A DNA stretch of 64,000 bases. Source: Spirometra erinaceieuropaei (taxonomy: Eukaryota > Platyhelminthes > Cestoda > Diphyllobothriidea > Diphyllobothriidae). Both the position numbers and the translations under genes were made by a program. The DNA lies in the NCBI GenBank assembly GCA_902702965.1, contig CACRXP010000669.1, positions 161,208 through 225,207 on the forward strand. The letters run 5' to 3'. This document shows, in pieces, positions 32,916-44,789 of this stretch. Below the pieces are notes generated by a model. It did not search any database. It worked only from the letters and a program-made list of their open reading frames with translations, and was not told the DNA's origin. Position 1 is the first letter of the stretch. Every line of letters begins with the position of its first letter.

Positions 32916-34207
32916 GACCATTTTAATATTAATATGGACACTCTGCGGCAGATTTATAATCGTAGAACGATTCCCAGACATAAAGAATAATTGGCAAAAT
33001 AGGAGGAAAAATGGGAAGATATAGGGAAAAATTCAGCTTCGCTATCTGCTGCGCGAAATTAATCAAAATTTCCTAAGGAAGCCATGAATGGGCCAGGTGT
33101 TCTATTCTGTCCACTTATATAACTCTGGACAAACCTAAAATACATGGACGTTCATCTGTAAGCTACCTCGGTAGACCAGATTGTAGGGTGGGGACATTTT
33201 GGAAAATGTCATGCAATTAATGAAGGCAGTCACTAGTTGTAGAAGTCCATTTTCTTTTAAGGACTACGTTTAAAATTTCGAGTGAATCTACAAATATTTT
33301 CAAAATCCCATTTTACATTTAAAATGATGACAGAAAAGTCTCTGCACACGTGAGGGCTTTTAAGAACTGTCTTAGTATGAATTGTTTGTTTTACAAAAGC
33401 CACGACACAAAACGTCCATCTGGATAAACGACGAATGTTTGTGTGTTCTCTCCCCCAGTAATTGCTTTTGAAAAGTGCCCTGTAATGAGTGTTTTGATAG
33501 TTTTAAACAACAACCTATAATTTTTGGCAGTTGAGGGAGAACGCTTAAGACCTTAAGTATTAATAGTCATTTTGAGGCCACCTTGAAACTCAGCGGAATT
33601 CATCACCACAAAGAAACTGCCATGATTTTACAGAGAAAATCTTTTATTAATACATAAAATGGATATGTTAATTATAACTTTAATTCACATCCTTACTCTT
33701 GAACAGGGCTTCCAAAATAAGACTGTACGAAATGTTCTGAAGAAGTTCTTACGTTTCACAAGTTACGTTGAACTATCTAAAAATAAATATTACCGATCAT
33801 TCCCTTTAAACATTTTTAAACCTTTGTTGAAATATTAGACAGTTAACCTACGGTCCAAGTTTTTATTTTCACATATGTTGGGAGATATCTGAATGCGAAA
33901 TTCAGAAAGCCCTTAAAAGTCCTGGTGTTCGCGCCGTTTTATTTGCTCAGTTATTTACTCAATGTGACCAGAGGCACCTCCAAAAAATTTAGTTTCCTAT
34001 TGTATCATGAGTTTTCGAGCTGTTAGCATTTTGTCTTTTCGTGAGATAATCGATTAGTCTGAGCGATATATCAACCGTCGGAATATTTTTAATGTTTTTC
34101 TTTGGCCAAAGTTTGTTTAACTTCAAATGAGAATTTCACCTGGTGCAGTTGGACCGGTTTCTAATTTCTTTTTGACATTTTTTTAAATCTAGTTATTTTC
34201 GTGAATT
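32916..34207. other. No gene recognised
   Basis: AT-rich, only very short frames, no repeats identified. Confidence 0.45.
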
Positions 34208-34219
34208 AAAACACTTAGT
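34208..34219 (+). repeat. Target site duplication, left
   Basis: AAAACACTTAGT, identical to 34751-34762. Confidence 0.85.
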
Positions 34220-34440
34220 TGCCTTGCTTAATTTCCGAGGAAATTAATGCGCGAACTTGGAGTAACTCTTTCGAAACAGGCCTTTTCAGGCACGGTCCGA
34301 AAGTTGATATGAATATTTGAGCTGAAATCCATCAACTACTGCGGAATAACCGCTTAATATTCACAAACCGCCAACAGGCAGCCAGTAGTATAGCATTGTG
34401 CAATAATTTACCGTACTAAAAACACAGGTATTAGCTAAAA

Positions 34441-34514
34441 GCCCAGACACGCGTGTTTCGCCGATCTTGTGCCGCTGCCTGACGCAGCTGCGAGGGGTTC
34501 GGCTCGTCAGTGGG
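34441..34514 (-). ncRNA. Hammerhead ribozyme motif, minus strand (copy B)
   Basis: Core CTGACGA (34510-34504), stem II GCCGA/TCGGC, GAAA (34459-34456), stem III ACA/TGT with CGCG loop, and stem I CCCA/TGGG. Every core position matches consensus. Confidence 0.85.
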
Positions 34515-34633
34515 TCCCCCAGCTTTCCTCGTGTGTTTTCTGGTATATGAACTCCAGTTTCTACTTGCCTTGCTTAATTTCCGAGGAAATTAATGCGCGA
34601 ACGTGGAGTAAACACACGGGGAAAGCTGGGGGA

Positions 34634-34706
34634 CCCACTGACGAGCCGAACCCCTCGCAGCTGCGTCAGGCAGCGGCACAAGATCGGCGAAACACGCGTG
34701 TCTGGG
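34634..34706 (+). ncRNA. Hammerhead ribozyme motif, plus strand (copy B)
   Basis: Stem I CCCA (34634-34637) with TGGG (34703-34706); core CTGACGA 34638-34644; stem II GCCGA 34645-34649 with TCGGC 34684-34688; GAAA 34689-34692; stem III 34692-34694 with 34699-34701; predicted cleavage after C34702. The best-preserved motif in the window. Confidence 0.88.
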
Positions 34707-34750
34707 CTTTTAGCTAATACCTGTGTTGTTAGTACGGTAAATTATTGCAC

Positions 34751-34762
34751 AAAACACTTAGT
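34751..34762 (+). repeat. Target site duplication, right
   Basis: AAAACACTTAGT, identical to 34208-34219. Confidence 0.85.
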
Positions 34763-36860
34763 GTAATAAGGCAATCGACTGCCCCACAGGCAATCTTAAT
34801 ATCTGGCAGTTAATAATACTTTTAAAACTATCCTTCCCAAGGTCATTAAAGGAATGGCAATTAAAAATAGCAAAATTTAAACTAAACCAACACGCATTTC
34901 ATGACGCTGTTATTTTACTGCTCGTCAAACGAGCAAGCGCCAACGATGCAATTAAAGCTTTTTATGAATTTTCCACTTTCTAGTTTAATTTGGTATGTTT
35001 TCTTTATTTTAAGCAGTGTCTCCATGTCTGACGTCAGCTCGTGTCCTCTAGTTTGACTTAACCCTCAAAAAGCCCCATCCGACCGACAGAATTGTTGCTT
35101 AATTTGTTTTAGCTGCCCATTGGTAAATGTCGTGAGCATTGACGGCGACATCCCCGAGGGATGTTTGTTCTTGCCCGTTAAAAATAATCTGTACTGTGTT
35201 CCTGTTCGCACGCAAACCCTGGGAGACGCTTTCGCTTCCTGAAGCTGAAAATGAACTGACATTAGATTTAGAGGAGAGCCAAAGTAAGAGGTTGCTGAAT
35301 AAACCATGATTCCTGGAGTTTTTTGGAGCTGATTTACAAAGTGACCACTCGAACGTACGTATTTCCATTCAAAGTGAATGTAAAAACTAACCTATAGGGC
35401 ACAAAATAAATGAGGAAGCCATGTCAAATATGCAATTAAGGGACATTTAAAATGCGAGAACACGACAACTAGAGGATCTTGGTACGACCTTGCCTTCAGG
35501 GCAAAATCTGTTTCAGGAAAGTCATTTCATCGTTTTACCCAGGCAAAAAACGGACAGAAAACTTGCATCGCTTTCAAAAACGGAATTTGTATATACGTTT
35601 TCCCCTGACCTCCAAGAACTGTTCAGATTGACGCAGGCTGACAGCCATCCTGATCATGTAAAAATCATAAAAAATATTGTTGGTATAATGCGTTTTATTA
35701 TGTATTAATTTGGTCAGCCTGCAACATCTTTTCCTAACCTGCAGTGGAAGTGCTTGCAGCGGAAATACAATCCACCCTTCACTTGGTTCAGATAATTATA
35801 TTATATTAAAAACCTTATTATCTCTTTGTCTGCGTTTATGAAGAAAATAAATTTGGATGGTTAATTTTTGCCATTTTTCAATAAAAAAGACATCTGTATG
35901 GACGGCTATGAAAAATTTTTTGAAGAGGCGCCTCTGCGAAGGGGCAATAAATTAAAGAAGTTTGGACAGAAAAGTCGAGGACCACATTCGCGATCATGCT
36001 GGCGGGAAATAAGAATGCTTTACTCGAAATGATAGAACTTTATCTGTAACAGGAGGACTTTGGTATATTAAAAAGGCTGTCCTTTCAACCAGTATCAATT
36101 ATCTGGCTTCCCCGAGACAAAACATAAGAATAAAAGAGTTCCAGCGGCATTAAACTAAATTCAGAGAAACATTAGGTCAAATTTGTGGTATGGTTTAAAA
36201 TCAAGGTTAATTTTAAGGCCTGATTTGAGGTTAGGATTACGGTTAAACAAACACTACGTGACCTAAAATATAAAAGGTATCGAAATTTACAAACGATTGC
36301 CAATCACGCGTTAATTGACATGAGTGCGCGGCGAGGGTACGGTTTCTCTCCGGGGTCAGCAACAGATAAACGTAGGACCCTGTCTAACGGGAATGGTGGT
36401 AATATGGCTTCTACGAGGGGGGCCATCGGATTGACAAAAAACGAAATCGAGAAATCAATGGTGATCGGAGGCCTTCAAATGCGCTTAGAGTGTAAACAGT
36501 AAGTAAGCGCAGAAATTAGAAAAGCCAGCCAAAAATGGTATTCAAGGTAATTCAGGCAACTGAATAAACCGCTATCAACTATGTAACGGAAGCCAAAGTT
36601 TCAGGAGAAACAGCAGCCAATCGAAGTTGGCCTCAGGCCGTAATCAGACATGCAAATAACGCAGGTTGAGACTTACACCAGAAGACGCAATAACTGTCCA
36701 GAAATCAATAAAATGCAAAATAAAGGATAAGAAGGAATCATGACAAGGAAAGCTAAGTGTCAGTAAGAAAGATATAAAATAAAAGACAAGTTTAATATTG
36801 CAAAGCGACATGACTTACAAATAGTAATATAAGACAGAATGGAATTACCGCCTCCACATC
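34763..36860. other. No gene recognised
   Basis: AT-rich; frames of 89 codons or fewer without signatures. A short GAGGTTAGGATTACGGTTAA at 36222-36241 recalls the telomere-like repeats. Confidence 0.45.
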
Positions 36861-36872
36861 TCTACTCACTGG

Positions 36873-36926
36873 GCCACGAGCCCGTTGCCCTGTCGGTTTT
36901 CGAGCGGGAATATACAATGGTAGGGG
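36873..36926 (-). repeat. SINE junction segment, inverted copy
   Basis: Reverse complement of 37115-37168 with few mismatches (ACCGACAGGGCAACGGGCTC shared). It flanks a 5'-truncated SINE tail on the left while the direct copy flanks it on the right. Confidence 0.7.
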
Positions 36927-37114
36927 GCGCTTGGGAATGAATGGCGGACGACGGCTAATAAGCCAGAAATGGCCATTCCAGTCTCCCTTGTCTTTGTCGG
37001 TAATACCATTCTGCCTATATATCATGCGTCGCTGTGCGGCTGCTGGTTGGACTCCAGAGAGAGCCCTTAAGGCACAACGGAACGAGTGAGTTCCGTATGA
37101 ACGATCGGTAAGCG
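36927..37114 (+). repeat. SINE family S, 5'-truncated copy
   Basis: GACGGCTAATAAGCCAGAAA through TGAGTTCCGTATGAACGATC, aligned with 37260-37425 at high similarity, without the tRNA-like head. Confidence 0.75.
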
Positions 37115-37154
37115 ACCCCTACCATTGTATATTCCTGATCGAAAACCGACAGGG

Positions 37155-37434
37155 CAACGGGCTCGTGACGCAGTGGTTAGAGGCAGTGATTTCTAAGTAA
37201 CAGGTCGCGAGTTCGAGGCTCGGGTGTTCCACACTTCGGGCTTGGGCACGACTGGCTGACGACGACCTATAAGCCAGAAAAGACCATTTCAGTCTCCCTT
37301 GTGTTTTTTGGTAATGCCATTCTGCCTACATCATGCGCCGCTGTGCGGCTGCTGGTTGGGCTCGAGAGAGAGTCCATAAGGCACAACGGAACGAGTGAGT
37401 TCCGTATGAACGATCAGTGAGCGCCCCCTACCAC
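37155..37434 (+). repeat. tRNA-derived SINE (family S), near full length
   Basis: A-box TGACGCAGTGGTTAGAGG (37166-37183) and B-box GAGTTCGAGGC (37209-37219) at normal spacing, followed by a tRNA-unrelated body (CTATAAGCCAGAAAAGACC, GCGCCGCTGTGCGGCTGCTG) and a tail ending CGCCCCCTACCAC. Internal polymerase III promoter implied. Other copies at 36927-37114, 10020-10310 and 63280-63450 give the family. Confidence 0.8.
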
Positions 37435-37526
37435 AGTATTATAAGTATATGTGATGGAAATACGTCATGGTAACTATCGAGTGTTTCGGCATCAAAAACA
37501 AATTATTGCTCTGAATATTGAAACAT

Positions 37527-38171
37527 TTAAAGACAGTCTATCCATATATATATATATATAAACGTCAGTATCTGCAAGTGAAAGGCAATCGCAATTGTTT
37601 TAAATGGCGGCAAACCATGAAATAGTTTCTTTTTTAAAGCAGACCACCGCCTGTACAAACTGTTTAAAGTTACCTCAGAACACTCAGTCTTTGGTAGCTC
37701 GTTTATCGCGGACAAAACTTTGTTTGACGGGTTGAGGTGCAGGATAATGAGTCTATATACAGATTGCAGCGCCTGGTTCTCGGGGCGGTTGTCCGCAAGG
37801 CCAATAGCACAAGACGGTGAAACACGTAGACCAAGCCTACTTGGTAGACGGCAGTAAAGCGTAATCGAACAACGCCCACTTAAGTAAATGCAGTAGCCAG
37901 TCTTATGTACTATTAGGCCTACCCAAAGACAAGCCAAACCCAATTTCTGCGTAAATAAATAAACAACTTTTTTTGAAAAACTAGAAATTCTGAAAACAGC
38001 AAAATTAACTGTATTTATAGAAACCCCAGGCTTTGAAATACAATGCGTGTACTCACACAAAACACCGATCAAGAGCGACGAAAAAATAGAAATACGCGTA
38101 GTGTTAAAGTGAAGTTTACATTTAAAATATCCTTTACAAATTACTATTATTTTTGTAATGCGGTTTGCCAA
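37527..38171 (-). CDS. Longest open frame in the window (214 codons), unrecognised
   Basis: Open for 214 codons in AT-rich DNA, where such a length is uncommon by chance. The product has several hydrophobic stretches and no motif I know. It ends over a TA dinucleotide run (37543-37560) and crosses a segment (37795-37830) that resembles part of the hammerhead Y module, both of which argue against a real gene. Codon use does not look selected. Treat as a doubtful hypothetical. Confidence 0.2.
   Translation of the reverse strand: MANRITKIIVICKGYFKCKLHFNTTRISIFSSLLIGVLCEYTHCISKPGVSINTVNFAVFRISSFSKKVVYLFTQKLGLACLWVGLIVHKTGYCIYLSGRCSITLYCRLPSRLGLRVSPSCAIGLADNRPENQALQSVYRLIILHLNPSNKVLSAINELPKTECSEVTLNSLYRRWSALKKKLFHGLPPFKTIAIAFHLQILTFIYIYIWIDCL
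37543..37560 (+). repeat. (TA)n run
   Basis: Short AT-dinucleotide microsatellite. Confidence 0.9.
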
Positions 38172-38231
38172 ATGACTGTATTCTTAGTACAGATTTTAAA
38201 CTGGTTTCGCGAGGTTTCGTGTGCTTTTTAA

Positions 38232-39689
38232 ATTAATTAATAGAAGGTTCACAAGGCAAAACATAATTTCGTCTCATTTTGTCGATAGAGACGCTATAAG
38301 AATAAACGCGTTGATAGTGGTACATGCTGTCAAGTAAATGGCAAATAACGTTTTAAAGAACAAACGGTTGCAATGGCAATTACCCCATTTTTTGTTGTAG
38401 TAAGATCTGTGTACGTGATTACTGCGTTAGAGAACACCAAGTCGTACAGATCAGCCAACCTGACTTCTGGAAATCGATGAAAATTCTGGTTCTTTTGACT
38501 CGTGTGTTGGCAAGTTTATTCATACGATTAACAACGGACAGTGGCGCCACCTATGTGGTCTATATTTAAAGAACTGCATTGTCTAAAAATAACAGAGTCT
38601 TGAGGCTGCAAGATCATTTCAGTTGTTAGTGTATAATACGTTAAAACAGCCTCCTCTCATCTCAGCTTGATGCGGCTGCTGGCAGTATTTCAATATTCCT
38701 TCTGACCATTGCGGATTTCGACTCTCCTAAACGAAGCGCATTCAAGCATGTATTTGTCAGCATGGAATGGGGCTTTTTCGTTAACTCCATGGCTAAGTTA
38801 TGCTTCTAGAGGTAAAAATTAAATCGCGTTGACGAAAATGTGACGCGCTTGCATAGTCCAAAAATGAGATGTTAAGCTAGATAAGCTGATAAGCTTGGCA
38901 GCACAACGCTAACACACTCAAGAAGACCCTATATGGTTCCGGAGGAAAGGCCATTTTGACGGATTGAGACGCTCTGGACACGAAAGTGCCATCATTTGCT
39001 GATGTAACTGCGTTTGGCGACTTATCTATTGACAGATTGAAAGATGGGCAAAGCTGGAAGACGTGTAAGACGAGGGTTCTGCGGGAATCAAGTACTGTCA
39101 AACGCAATTACCTTTATGTGAGGTGGTGCTGATCATTAGGAAAGTGCAGATGTGAGGCCCGATAAGAATTACAGTGCGCCTAAGAAGGTCAGAATGTTCC
39201 GGCTGTGTCTCGGTATGGTTGCCTCGACTAACAGATACTTGGTCGGCCTATAATTTGAAACAGGCTAAACATGCGTCGATCGAAACAAATAAAAGCAAAC
39301 GGTAAACTGTGAGAAAAGGGGATTCTTGAGTTTCAAAGAAGAAAAAGCAACATTTAGTTTTAGATTCCTTTTTAATTGAAAAATTTTTTTAAACCTGCTA
39401 GCCATTAGACTTGCATTTAGGTCCAACAAGCTATTAGCTGCGAGGGTTTTATGTAGGAAACACCTATTTTGTATGCGGAAGCAAGAAAAAATCATAAAGT
39501 TCACAAAATTTTATAATGGGTGTGCACAATGTTGGTCAATTTAAAAGCAGCATTAATAAAAGGATCGATGCAGTGCTGCACGATTGGCTATTTCACGGTC
39601 TTAAAAAAACATAAGCAGAAGTTTCTTTGAAACTGATGCTAAATGTTTAGGTCCACAAAATATAAAATCATTTGTTTGTTATCAAATAA
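38232..39689. other. No gene recognised
   Basis: No convincing frame or element end. Confidence 0.45.
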
Positions 39690-39950
39690 ATAAGGTAATT
39701 TATCGAAACTTTAAAGGGCATCAAAAATTAATAGACAGGTAATGCTGTATAATGAGTCACTTTTTACAAAACATGACTTTTAGAGAATATGAAAAAAAGG
39801 GTTTTTTGTAAGCCCACACCTTAGCTTGAATGAGTTATCTGAGGATTCTATTGAACGGTCATTCATATTACAGTTTTACCTAAGTAATCTTTCTAAATTG
39901 AAAACATATCTTGGAATTTCAGTCGACATTTCATAAGATAGCTCAGTTTG
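39690..39950. mobile_element. Miniature inverted-repeat element, right-arm remnant
   Basis: AAACTTTAAAGGGCATCAAA, AGTCACTTTTTACAAAAC and a terminus TTTCAGTCGACATTTCATAA are in the order of right arms at 9090-9240 and 42250-42490. The left arm is not found. Confidence 0.55.
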
Positions 39951-41169
39951 TGTTTTTATAGTAGCCGTTAGCAGAGCGTATGTCCTTGTGCGAAAGTGGT
40001 TGTCTCGAGTGTTAACATCAATTTGTCCTAACATCTGATATCTTTTTCACCCGTAATAGGATGTACATATAACCGATAATGTCTTAGGCACAAACAATTT
40101 TTCGAAACGGCCAGGGTATTAAAATGAACTAAAAACGTACTTCAGAATCTTGGTTAATATTTTTAATGATATAACACATTTACTGTATGTGACATCCTGC
40201 AAAGTAACACTCGTTAATTTAAACATACGAAATTTTGGGCCGTAAATTCACTACAACAATAAGGCTTCAAGAGTCTTCCTGGGCATATGATCTAACGGAG
40301 CTTGGATATATTGTCGGAGGTTGGTGCAACTCTATGTTCATATTGTTCGAATAGCATACTTACTGGCGTGCACTGACTTCTATTTGAACCCCAAACAGGA
40401 ACTTATGAGAAGCTAACACGACCGTTATCTGTTTTTGCTAGAAACAGAGAATCTCACTTCAAACGCTGTTAGTGCTGATCCAAAATGATCGCTTTTTATC
40501 ATTCACGACATGCTATCCCGTAGTTCAGTTTACGGTGTAAAGTAATTGCTGTAGGATCTAAGACAGCACTTATGAACGACCTTGATAAATAAACGGAAAG
40601 TCATTTTTCTAGAAAAGATCTGACAGAGACTGTCTATTTAGTTCAGAAAACTGCAAAATCACTAGTTTTTATCTTCCCATCATTTCGAAAAACCTATAGA
40701 AAAGGAATAAAAACCTAGTCTAACAGGCGACTTTGTTAACATCTGCATTCCTCCTACTTGCTTCCAGTAAATATCGAAGGAGCATGTGTTTCGTCCTGTA
40801 GAGTACACCGTGCACTAAAATAAATTTACTTCGGTTAGTCGCTCCCTATATGAAAAGTACCGATTCCGAGCCCTCCATCCTACATCTCCCTTCGCATTTT
40901 ACAAGCTTATATTATTCTCACTATAATAAATCATAAAGCAATACAAAAACAGTTAAATGGTTATCGCATATTTCAATGGGAGGCTGATTTTTTACGTTTT
41001 ATCATGAAATGCAGAGCTTGACGTTTAGCGAACAGTTCAAACTAAACAAAATATCACAATTTGTCATCTTCTAAAGAGATCTGTGGAGCATATTCGACTG
41101 AATGACATCAGTAGTGTATGCTCACCTCCGAAGGGTAGTCAGGGTCGTTTGGTTTTAATTTTCTCCGTT
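39951..41169. other. No gene recognised
   Basis: AT-rich without features. Confidence 0.45.
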
Positions 41170-41435
41170 GGGTGCAATTTCTATTCATGCAAGACAAATG
41201 ACAGTTTAACTGCCGCTTCCGAGATGTCCGCCGTGTACTCCACAGCAAAGTGAAGCAGGCTAAGTAATTGTGCGCAAACTAGTTTACGGTGAGATTTGAG
41301 TTGCACAACATCTACCGCATTCCCTCCGCGCTCCCTACACAAAGATATGATAAAGAAGACCGGAGGCGGATGAGGTCGAAGGTGGCTAGTGTGGTCGCAC
41401 CCGCAATTTGGCGCACTACCTTACCACCTGGTCCA
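41170..41435 (-). repeat. Family R copy 3
   Basis: Minus strand: CGCCTCCGGTCTTCTTTATC, then the GCTTCACTTTGCTGTGGAGT and ACACGGCGGACATC blocks, in the order of 22890-23045. Diverged. Confidence 0.6.
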
Positions 41436-41509
41436 TAACAAACAATTGCGTAGCAACAAAAACAGCGTCACAACCGGTGAGAGAGACGACGAGGATGACT
41501 GAGTAACTA

Positions 41510-42502
41510 GGGTGGGTGCGTTGACTCATGAAATGTCAACCGAAATTCCGAAATGCGTTTTCGTTTCACAAAATCTTAATTAAGTAGAGTTGTAAAGTTA
41601 GTCAGCCTGTGGCATATTTCGGTTACCTTAGGAGGCCGGCTTTCGAACGAACGTCTTCCCGGCTGCATACAAAAAGCATACCCTGTTTAAAATGACTACT
41701 CAAGTAGCATGGTTTTCCCATTGCTTTTCGCTGACCTTACAAATTCAGTTATACGTCATGAGTATCACGCGTATAGGTATTCATTCTTCCACACATTCTG
41801 TGTAAAATTGCGTCGTTTCCAAAATTTATACTCGAAGGAACGGTTGTATGTGGTTTTTAGAACCGCTTCCAATTTCCTTATAATTTTGAACCCGACCTGC
41901 TGTTACATGTGCATTCAGAATTTCTAAACTACAAGCCGTATTTCTTTTACGTATACAAAAACCCTACATTTTTCTAGGATTTTAAGAAATGATTATATGC
42001 GGTTCATAAACTTTCATAAAATTTAGCAGTAAATTTGAGCCATTTTGTTACGTTTACAAAGCAGATTAATAAATGCAGATACATGAAGTTTTATAAACGG
42101 CCATTTTACGGTACTAAGAAAGCTCACAAGTAGAAATTTTTTAAAACCAAATTATATCCTTCCTTTAAGCATATATTTAGAACATAACGTAATTTTCTAC
42201 CGGATAGGTAGATGCATAAATATTTTTTATTTATGTATTCCATGAAATATTACTGAACTCTTAAGGGCATTGATAATCAATGGGAAAAATGCATGCTAAT
42301 TACGTTGTCCTTTTTTACAGAGTGTAATTGTTCCATATAGTCAGAAGGACATTCATCCAAAAGCCGGCATCTTAAGGTAACTGAATTACTATGGCATTAC
42401 GCAGCACGATGAGTAAGTTTACAAATCCACGTACTAAATCTTTTTAAACGAGAACGTATTTCGGAACTTCGGCTGACATATTATGAGTTAGCCCACTTAC
42501 TG
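41510..42502. mobile_element. Tc1/mariner-type miniature inverted-repeat element (copy 2)
   Basis: Left end GGGTGGGTGCGTTGACTCAT after TA; right end ATGAGTTAGCCCACTTACTG. Arms of about 350-400 bases in reverse order (AATGACTACTCAAGTAGCAT on the left and ACGTTGTCCTTTTTTACAG-type on the right). The 72-codon frame at 41709-41927 is not a transposase. Confidence 0.8.
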
Positions 42503-43934
42503 TTTGTTTATAATCTGTATACCCGGCGGGAGCGCGAACGCCTCCACCGGTAGCTAATCAGATGCTAGAGATCTGCCAGCGCATACTAGGGTATGGTTTG
42601 GCGAAGTGTAACATAACATACTCACACAGGCCTTAAAATATAAGACGCTTAAACCATTTAAGACATTTGTCCATTTGGATGGCGCACGTTTGCTGCATAA
42701 TCTGCATTAGTCGCGCATATTAGGTGGTTTAACTCAGAAAGCATTGATCAGAATCCTTGAATGTAATGTCGCCTATAAAGGAAAAAAAAGCTGAAATCTT
42801 AACAATGATCGGCCTGTGTCATAATTCCAAGATAATTTAGAAGTGTCAGAATGCCGGCTTTCGAGTTCATTTTCTACTCGCCGCCTGCAAGACCACGTTT
42901 ACTAAAAATATCTTAAGAGAATATGTGTAACCTATAGAACATGGTAACCTGTAGGGCGGGAATAGTTTATTTGGGCATTTTTAGAAGAGGATTCGTAGTA
43001 CACTCACGTAAAACAAAGGTAAGATTGTATTTGCGCCGCGTGAAAGTCTTTATATATTAAGGCGCATTAGTAGGAGGATCGCTGATGGTAGCGTATAATA
43101 AACATCCGCTTAAAACGATATCACAAGTAATAAAATTTTTTCATTTATTTACGATATCGGTATAAGACAAAACGCACTTTCTGGAAGGCGCACACAAGTA
43201 TTCTATTTCGTTCTCATTTCCTAATGACGTACATCTTCGCATTTACACTTAGAGGAACGGCATTACTCAGCAGAACATTTGTAATTACTGATTTTCTGAT
43301 AACAATAAAGTGTCTGTACAAATAACGTTGCATATGTCCGTTTTTAATTTTTTTAAAACTGAACGCCACCATCTATATCTACTGCCGTTTGCAGAACTAT
43401 ATATGGCTCCGTCTTAAAATCCTTGATGAAGGTTTTATTTTTTTGCATCCAGAGGTAGTCTGTCAACCCGATACGTACGTTGTAGGAGAGGAATCGTGTC
43501 ATGTTTAGCCGGACGCAGGTGAGCTGCTGATGCAAAGTTTACCAAGTATTTCGGTCATTGATGTTAGCGTATGTGAACACATTTACAAATATTTCTTATA
43601 ACACAGTGAACAGAATACATTTTTTACACATTTACATTGTTGTTGACTTGTGATGCAGCTACTAAAATGTCTGTGCTTTTATCCGTTGTCCTCGATTTTG
43701 GTTAGCGCACCGGCCATAAAACAGCTCAAAAAACACCCTTATAACCTGTTTCTCGTCAACGAATACACAGGCTTTTTTATATAAAAAACTAGTTTCGATT
43801 GAACAGACAACGGCTACAGGAGATCCGATGGACTATTTCTTACATTAAAATAGTTTCCAAGTCGGTTTTAGGACAGTTACAACCCGCCAGTAGAGACATT
43901 AACCTCGAGCAACAATTCATTGCAGGTTGATGCT
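42503..43934. other. No gene; one miniature-element fragment
   Basis: 42800-42935 (TGTCATAATTCCAAGATAAT, GAATGCCGGCTTTCGAGTTC) is a left-arm fragment of the miniature elements. Nothing else recognised. Confidence 0.45.
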
Positions 43935-44280
43935 CCCCGAGGACACACTGCCACTCATTGGAACCTCAACAGTTGTCTACCAAATTATTGTCACGATGGA
44001 GACTGCAACGACGTTGTGCAAACCGGACGCAAATTGCAGACCCGCCTGCACGAGCGCAAACTGGCCACTTGGAGACTGGACCCAAACTCACAGCTTATAA
44101 CTCACATCGGAGAAACGGGCCATAATTTTGACTTTCAAGGAGGAACCACCTTAAATCGGGGCACCTCAAGAACAGAATGTCTAGCTTTTGATACTGCGTG
44201 CTCAGATGTCAACTCTATGGACGGGTAGCCACACCTCTGTGCGACCTATAAATTTCTACATAACTACGCACACCATGGCC
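43935..44280 (+). mobile_element. Penelope-like element, GIY-YIG end fragment
   Basis: Open frame 43920-44228 encodes DGDCNDVVQTGRKLQTRLHE, then HIGETGHNFDFQG, characteristic of the second half of a PLE GIY-YIG domain and its C-terminus. VVQTG stands where YVGQTG is usual, so the YIG tyrosine is lost. After a shift, remnants of the C-terminal region follow to about 44270. No tail motif found, so this copy is cut at both ends. It matches the minus-strand remnant at 7330-7480. Confidence 0.75.
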
Positions 44281-44789
44281 TAGACAATACGGGCGGAGTG
44301 GAGTCGTAGATGCCGAGAAACCACGGCTGGTCGAATTATTCACCCAAAATAATGTAAATGTTCAACCGATCTCCATTCAGGTAATACTACACAATACATG
44401 CGGCCGTCATTATTCACTGATAACGACAATAGGCCAACGAAGCCAAATTTCAACAAGTTTTGGCCAATTTTTACCCGAAAAGCTTTGATAATTGAGAAAC
44501 GGCAAAGTCCAGTTATGCTATTCTACTGATCCGATGAGCTAATAACATTTCTAAGTCTTCCATTTCTAACGACAATATCTGTCTAGAGTGCAGTTTCAAA
44601 CCTTTTCAACGTTTCTTTGTAGTTGTCGGCTTGCAGCCACCAGCTGGATCGACTGGGGGTTCGAATGGAACTTTGCGTCAAACCATCTGAGATGTTGTTG
44701 TATGCTTACCACAAGATGTTTTGTGCTGTTTAGATTAACGATTATTTATGGGGCATGCCGGGGATTGTGCAGTTTGAAAAGGCTCGATA
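44281..44789. other. No gene recognised
   Basis: No feature beyond a lone GGGTTCGAATGG (near 44657) that looks like a polymerase III B-box but has no partner A-box at normal spacing. Confidence 0.45.

Larger units (their letters stand above)
34220..34750 (+). mobile_element. Non-autonomous element with two opposed hammerhead ribozymes (copy B)
   Basis: Same layout as 16306-16960, but the second X module is cut to about 47 bases (34566-34613), so the two inverted Y modules (about 34406-34541 and 34614-34750) are closer. Ends are TGCCTTGCTTAATTTCC and AAATTATTGCAC. A perfect 12-base direct repeat flanks it. An 82-codon frame (34469-34717) is chance. Because the two copies share both ends and module order but differ in the inner deletion, the composite itself, not a single Y unit, seems to be the mobile unit. 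Confidence 0.9.

Noticed and set aside
44600..44700. Polymerase III promoter around GGGTTCGAATGG
   Set aside because: The only A-box-like match is on the other strand and at the wrong spacing.
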